A DNA stretch of 64,000 bases, taken from positions 248,001-312,000 of the forward strand of contig NZ_KB911825.1 in the NCBI RefSeq assembly GCF_000383675.1, in the 5' to 3' direction. Made by a program: the position numbers and the translations under genes. Below the pieces are notes generated by a model, which saw only the letters and a program-made list of their open reading frames with translations, had not been told where the DNA came from and did not search any database. Below, in pieces: positions 62,748 to 64,000 of this stretch. How positions within the stretch are numbered: the stretch's first letter is position 1; the number at the start of each line of letters is the position of its first letter. The stretch is from Terracoccus sp. 273MFTsu3.1 (GTDB taxonomy: Bacteria; Actinomycetota; Actinomycetes; Actinomycetales; Dermatophilaceae).

Positions 62748-63629
62748 CTAGGCGGTTTGCCCGGTTCGCTCCGCGCCCCACGGGCCGTAGACCCGTTCGC
62801 TGTTCTCCGAGACCGCGCGACACAGCGCGGGGACGTCGATGTTGAGCACCGCGGCCATCGCCCGGACCGTCACGGGCACGAGGAACGAGGCGTTCGTGGC
62901 GCCCCGGTGCGGGGCCGGGGCGAGGTAGGGCGCGTCGGTCTCGACGAGGATGCGGTCGAGCGGGATCGCGGTCAGCGCGTCGCGCAGGCCGCGCGCGTTC
63001 TTGAAGGTCACGGTGCCCGCGAAGCTGAGGTAGTAGCCCCGGTCGACGCACTCGCGCGCCATCGTCAAGTCGCCGGAGAAGCAGTGGAGCACGGTGTGCT
63101 CGGGGGCCCCCTCCTCCTCGAGGATCCGGAGCACGTCGGCGTGGGCGTCGCGGTCGTGGATCTGCAGGGCCTTGCCGAGCCGCTTCGCGAGGTCGATGTG
63201 CCAGCGGAAGCCGTCCTGCTGCACCGGCACCCCCTCGGGGCCGGTGCGGAAGTAGTCGAGACCGGTCTCACCGATGACGCGGACGCGGTCGTGGGCGGCG
63301 CAGCGCTCCACCTCGGCGTACGCCTCCTCGAGCCGACCGTTCGCCGCGAGGCGTGGAACCTCGTTGGGGTGCAAGGCGATTCCGCCGACCAGCTCGTCAT
63401 GGGTGTCGATCGCGTCCATGGTGAAGCGGATCCCGTCGAGGTCGCACCCGACCTGGACGAGACGGGTCACACCGACGGCGCGGGCGGCCTTGATCGCGTC
63501 GGCGACGTCGAACGGCTCGTCGCCCTCGCGCGTGATGTCGAGGTGGACGTGGTTGTCGACGACGTCGATGGGCAGCGGGTCCGGCGCCGTCTCCGGCAGG
63601 CCCCGCTGCCCCGACGCGTGCGGGGTCAT
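62748..63629 (-). CDS. tatD: TatD-family metal-dependent hydrolase
   Basis: A 293-residue TIM-barrel hydrolase. Metal ligands are in VDNHVHLDI, the Glu in VIGETGLDYF, and His in LQIHDRDAHAD, VLHCFSGD and ILVETDAPYLAP. It is a 3'-5' DNase or deoxyribonuclease-type enzyme. Its ATG overlaps the metG stop by 4 bases, and rpfB follows it, as in mycobacteria (metG-tatD-rpfB-ksgA). Confidence 0.93.
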   Translation of the reverse strand: MTPHASGQRGLPETAPDPLPIDVVDNHVHLDITREGDEPFDVADAIKAARAVGVTRLVQVGCDLDGIRFTMDAIDTHDELVGGIALHPNEVPRLAANGRLEEAYAEVERCAAHDRVRVIGETGLDYFRTGPEGVPVQQDGFRWHIDLAKRLGKALQIHDRDAHADVLRILEEEGAPEHTVLHCFSGDLTMARECVDRGYYLSFAGTVTFKNARGLRDALTAIPLDRILVETDAPYLAPAPHRGATNASFLVPVTVRAMAAVLNIDVPALCRAVSENSERVYGPWGAERTGQTA

Positions 63630-64000
63630 GCGGTCGGCGCCTCGGCGCCGGTGGCGCTCCCGGCGCCCCGACCGGCCCCCTTCGGCGCACTCATCTTCGG
63701 CGCCGCGAGCGGGTCGGTGTGGTGGCGCGTGCCACCCGGCGCGCTGTCGCCGAGGCGAGCGCGCTCGTCCTCGACGACCTGCTCGGCGTCGAGCTTGACG
63801 AAGACGCCGGACGGCTTGGCGACGGGCGTCCCGACGACGACGGGGCGCGACTCCCACCGAGGTGTCGCGGAGTACTCGCCGGTGATGACGGGATAGCTCC
63901 GGGCGTCGTCGTCGAGGTCGGGGACGACCTCCAGACGAGGCATCGGCATGAACTCGCCCTCGCCGCCGAGGACGGCATGGACGCGGTTTGCGGCGTGGGG
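63626..64000 (-). CDS. metG: Methionyl-tRNA synthetase, C-terminal part (gene continues beyond the window)
   Basis: The 124 visible residues are in frame from the window edge to the TGA at 63626-63628. They contain PHAANRVHAVLGGEGEFMPMP and LDDDARSYPVITGEYSATPRWESRPV, as at the end of actinobacterial MetG anticodon-binding domains, followed by a hydrophilic Ala/Gly-rich tail. The placement before tatD supports metG. The catalytic domain lies outside the window. Confidence 0.82.
   Translation of the reverse strand, partial: PHAANRVHAVLGGEGEFMPMPRLEVVPDLDDDARSYPVITGEYSATPRWESRPVVVGTPVAKPSGVFVKLDAEQVVEDERARLGDSAPGGTRHHTDPLAAPKMSAPKGAGRGAGSATGAEAPTA

Noticed and set aside
60181-62751. 856-residue plus-strand frame antisense to rsmA and rpfB
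   Set aside because: It is a shadow of two clear minus-strand genes and has no motif or RBS.

Overview
The window is chromosomal DNA of a very high-GC (roughly 70 % or more) actinobacterium. Codon use, frequent GTG starts, ATGA/GTGA stop-start overlaps, resuscitation-promoting factor, CarD-type Mfd, MptB-like mannosyltransferase and WXG100 protein all fit. Much of positions 29-64 kb follows the gene order known around Mycobacterium tuberculosis Rv1007c-Rv1026 (metG, tatD, rpfB, ksgA, ispE; pth, rplY, prs, glmU, tetR; mfd, mazG, eno, ftsB, DUF501, ppx). A family such as Intrasporangiaceae is a reasonable guess, but it rests on general resemblance only.

Layout. 0-4 kb: PspC-domain membrane proteins divergent from a PspC-domain histidine kinase and NarL-type regulator, ending in a 22-bp-periodic inverted repeat array. 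4-18 kb: an alpha/beta hydrolase, then nitrate assimilation (narK-type transporter, assimilatory nitrate reductase, FAD/BFD oxidoreductase, nirB, nirD), a quinone reductase/HxlR pair, and siroheme supply (hemD fusion, cobA, cbiX). CobA makes precorrin-2 and CbiX inserts iron to give the siroheme needed by NirB. 18-27 kb: paired fluoride channels, WXG100-like protein, YigZ, HhH-GPD protein, cystathionine beta-synthase, SGNH hydrolase, lipoprotein, thiolase, Bax1 protein. 27-43 kb: a tRNA with anticodon UAA, mannosyltransferase, ppx, DUF501, ftsB, eno, an inverted sugar-transferase gene, mazG, SurA-like lipoprotein, mfd, pth, rplY. 43-48 kb: metallophosphoesterase, EamA exporter/CGNR regulator, prs, glmU, tRNA-Gln. 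48-54 kb: two large sigma-factor fusion proteins flanking a TetR regulator. 54-64 kb: FeS photolyase, a tam/TamR-type/VOC regulon with very clear operators, ABC-F ATPase, ispE, ksgA, rpfB, tatD and the 3' end of metG.

The most unusual content is the pair of sigma-fusion genes (51581-53419 and 48127-50448). Each encodes ECF-type sigma regions, a zinc-finger-like anti-sigma segment with the same C-x5-H-x19-H-x3-C spacing, membrane segments and a long Pro-rich presumed outer part, all in one chain. Each gene is also preceded by a nearly identical 26-bp element and then by a hairpin with a 23-24-nt loop. This looks like a single-chain envelope-sensing transcription system with a shared promoter or operator.

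Other signals are the 22-bp-period inverted repeat arrays at two convergent gene ends, an over-represented GTATGCC/GGCATAC heptamer (38 copies by eye), and two tRNAs with unusual variable loops. I saw no rRNA, CRISPR array, insertion sequence or prophage.
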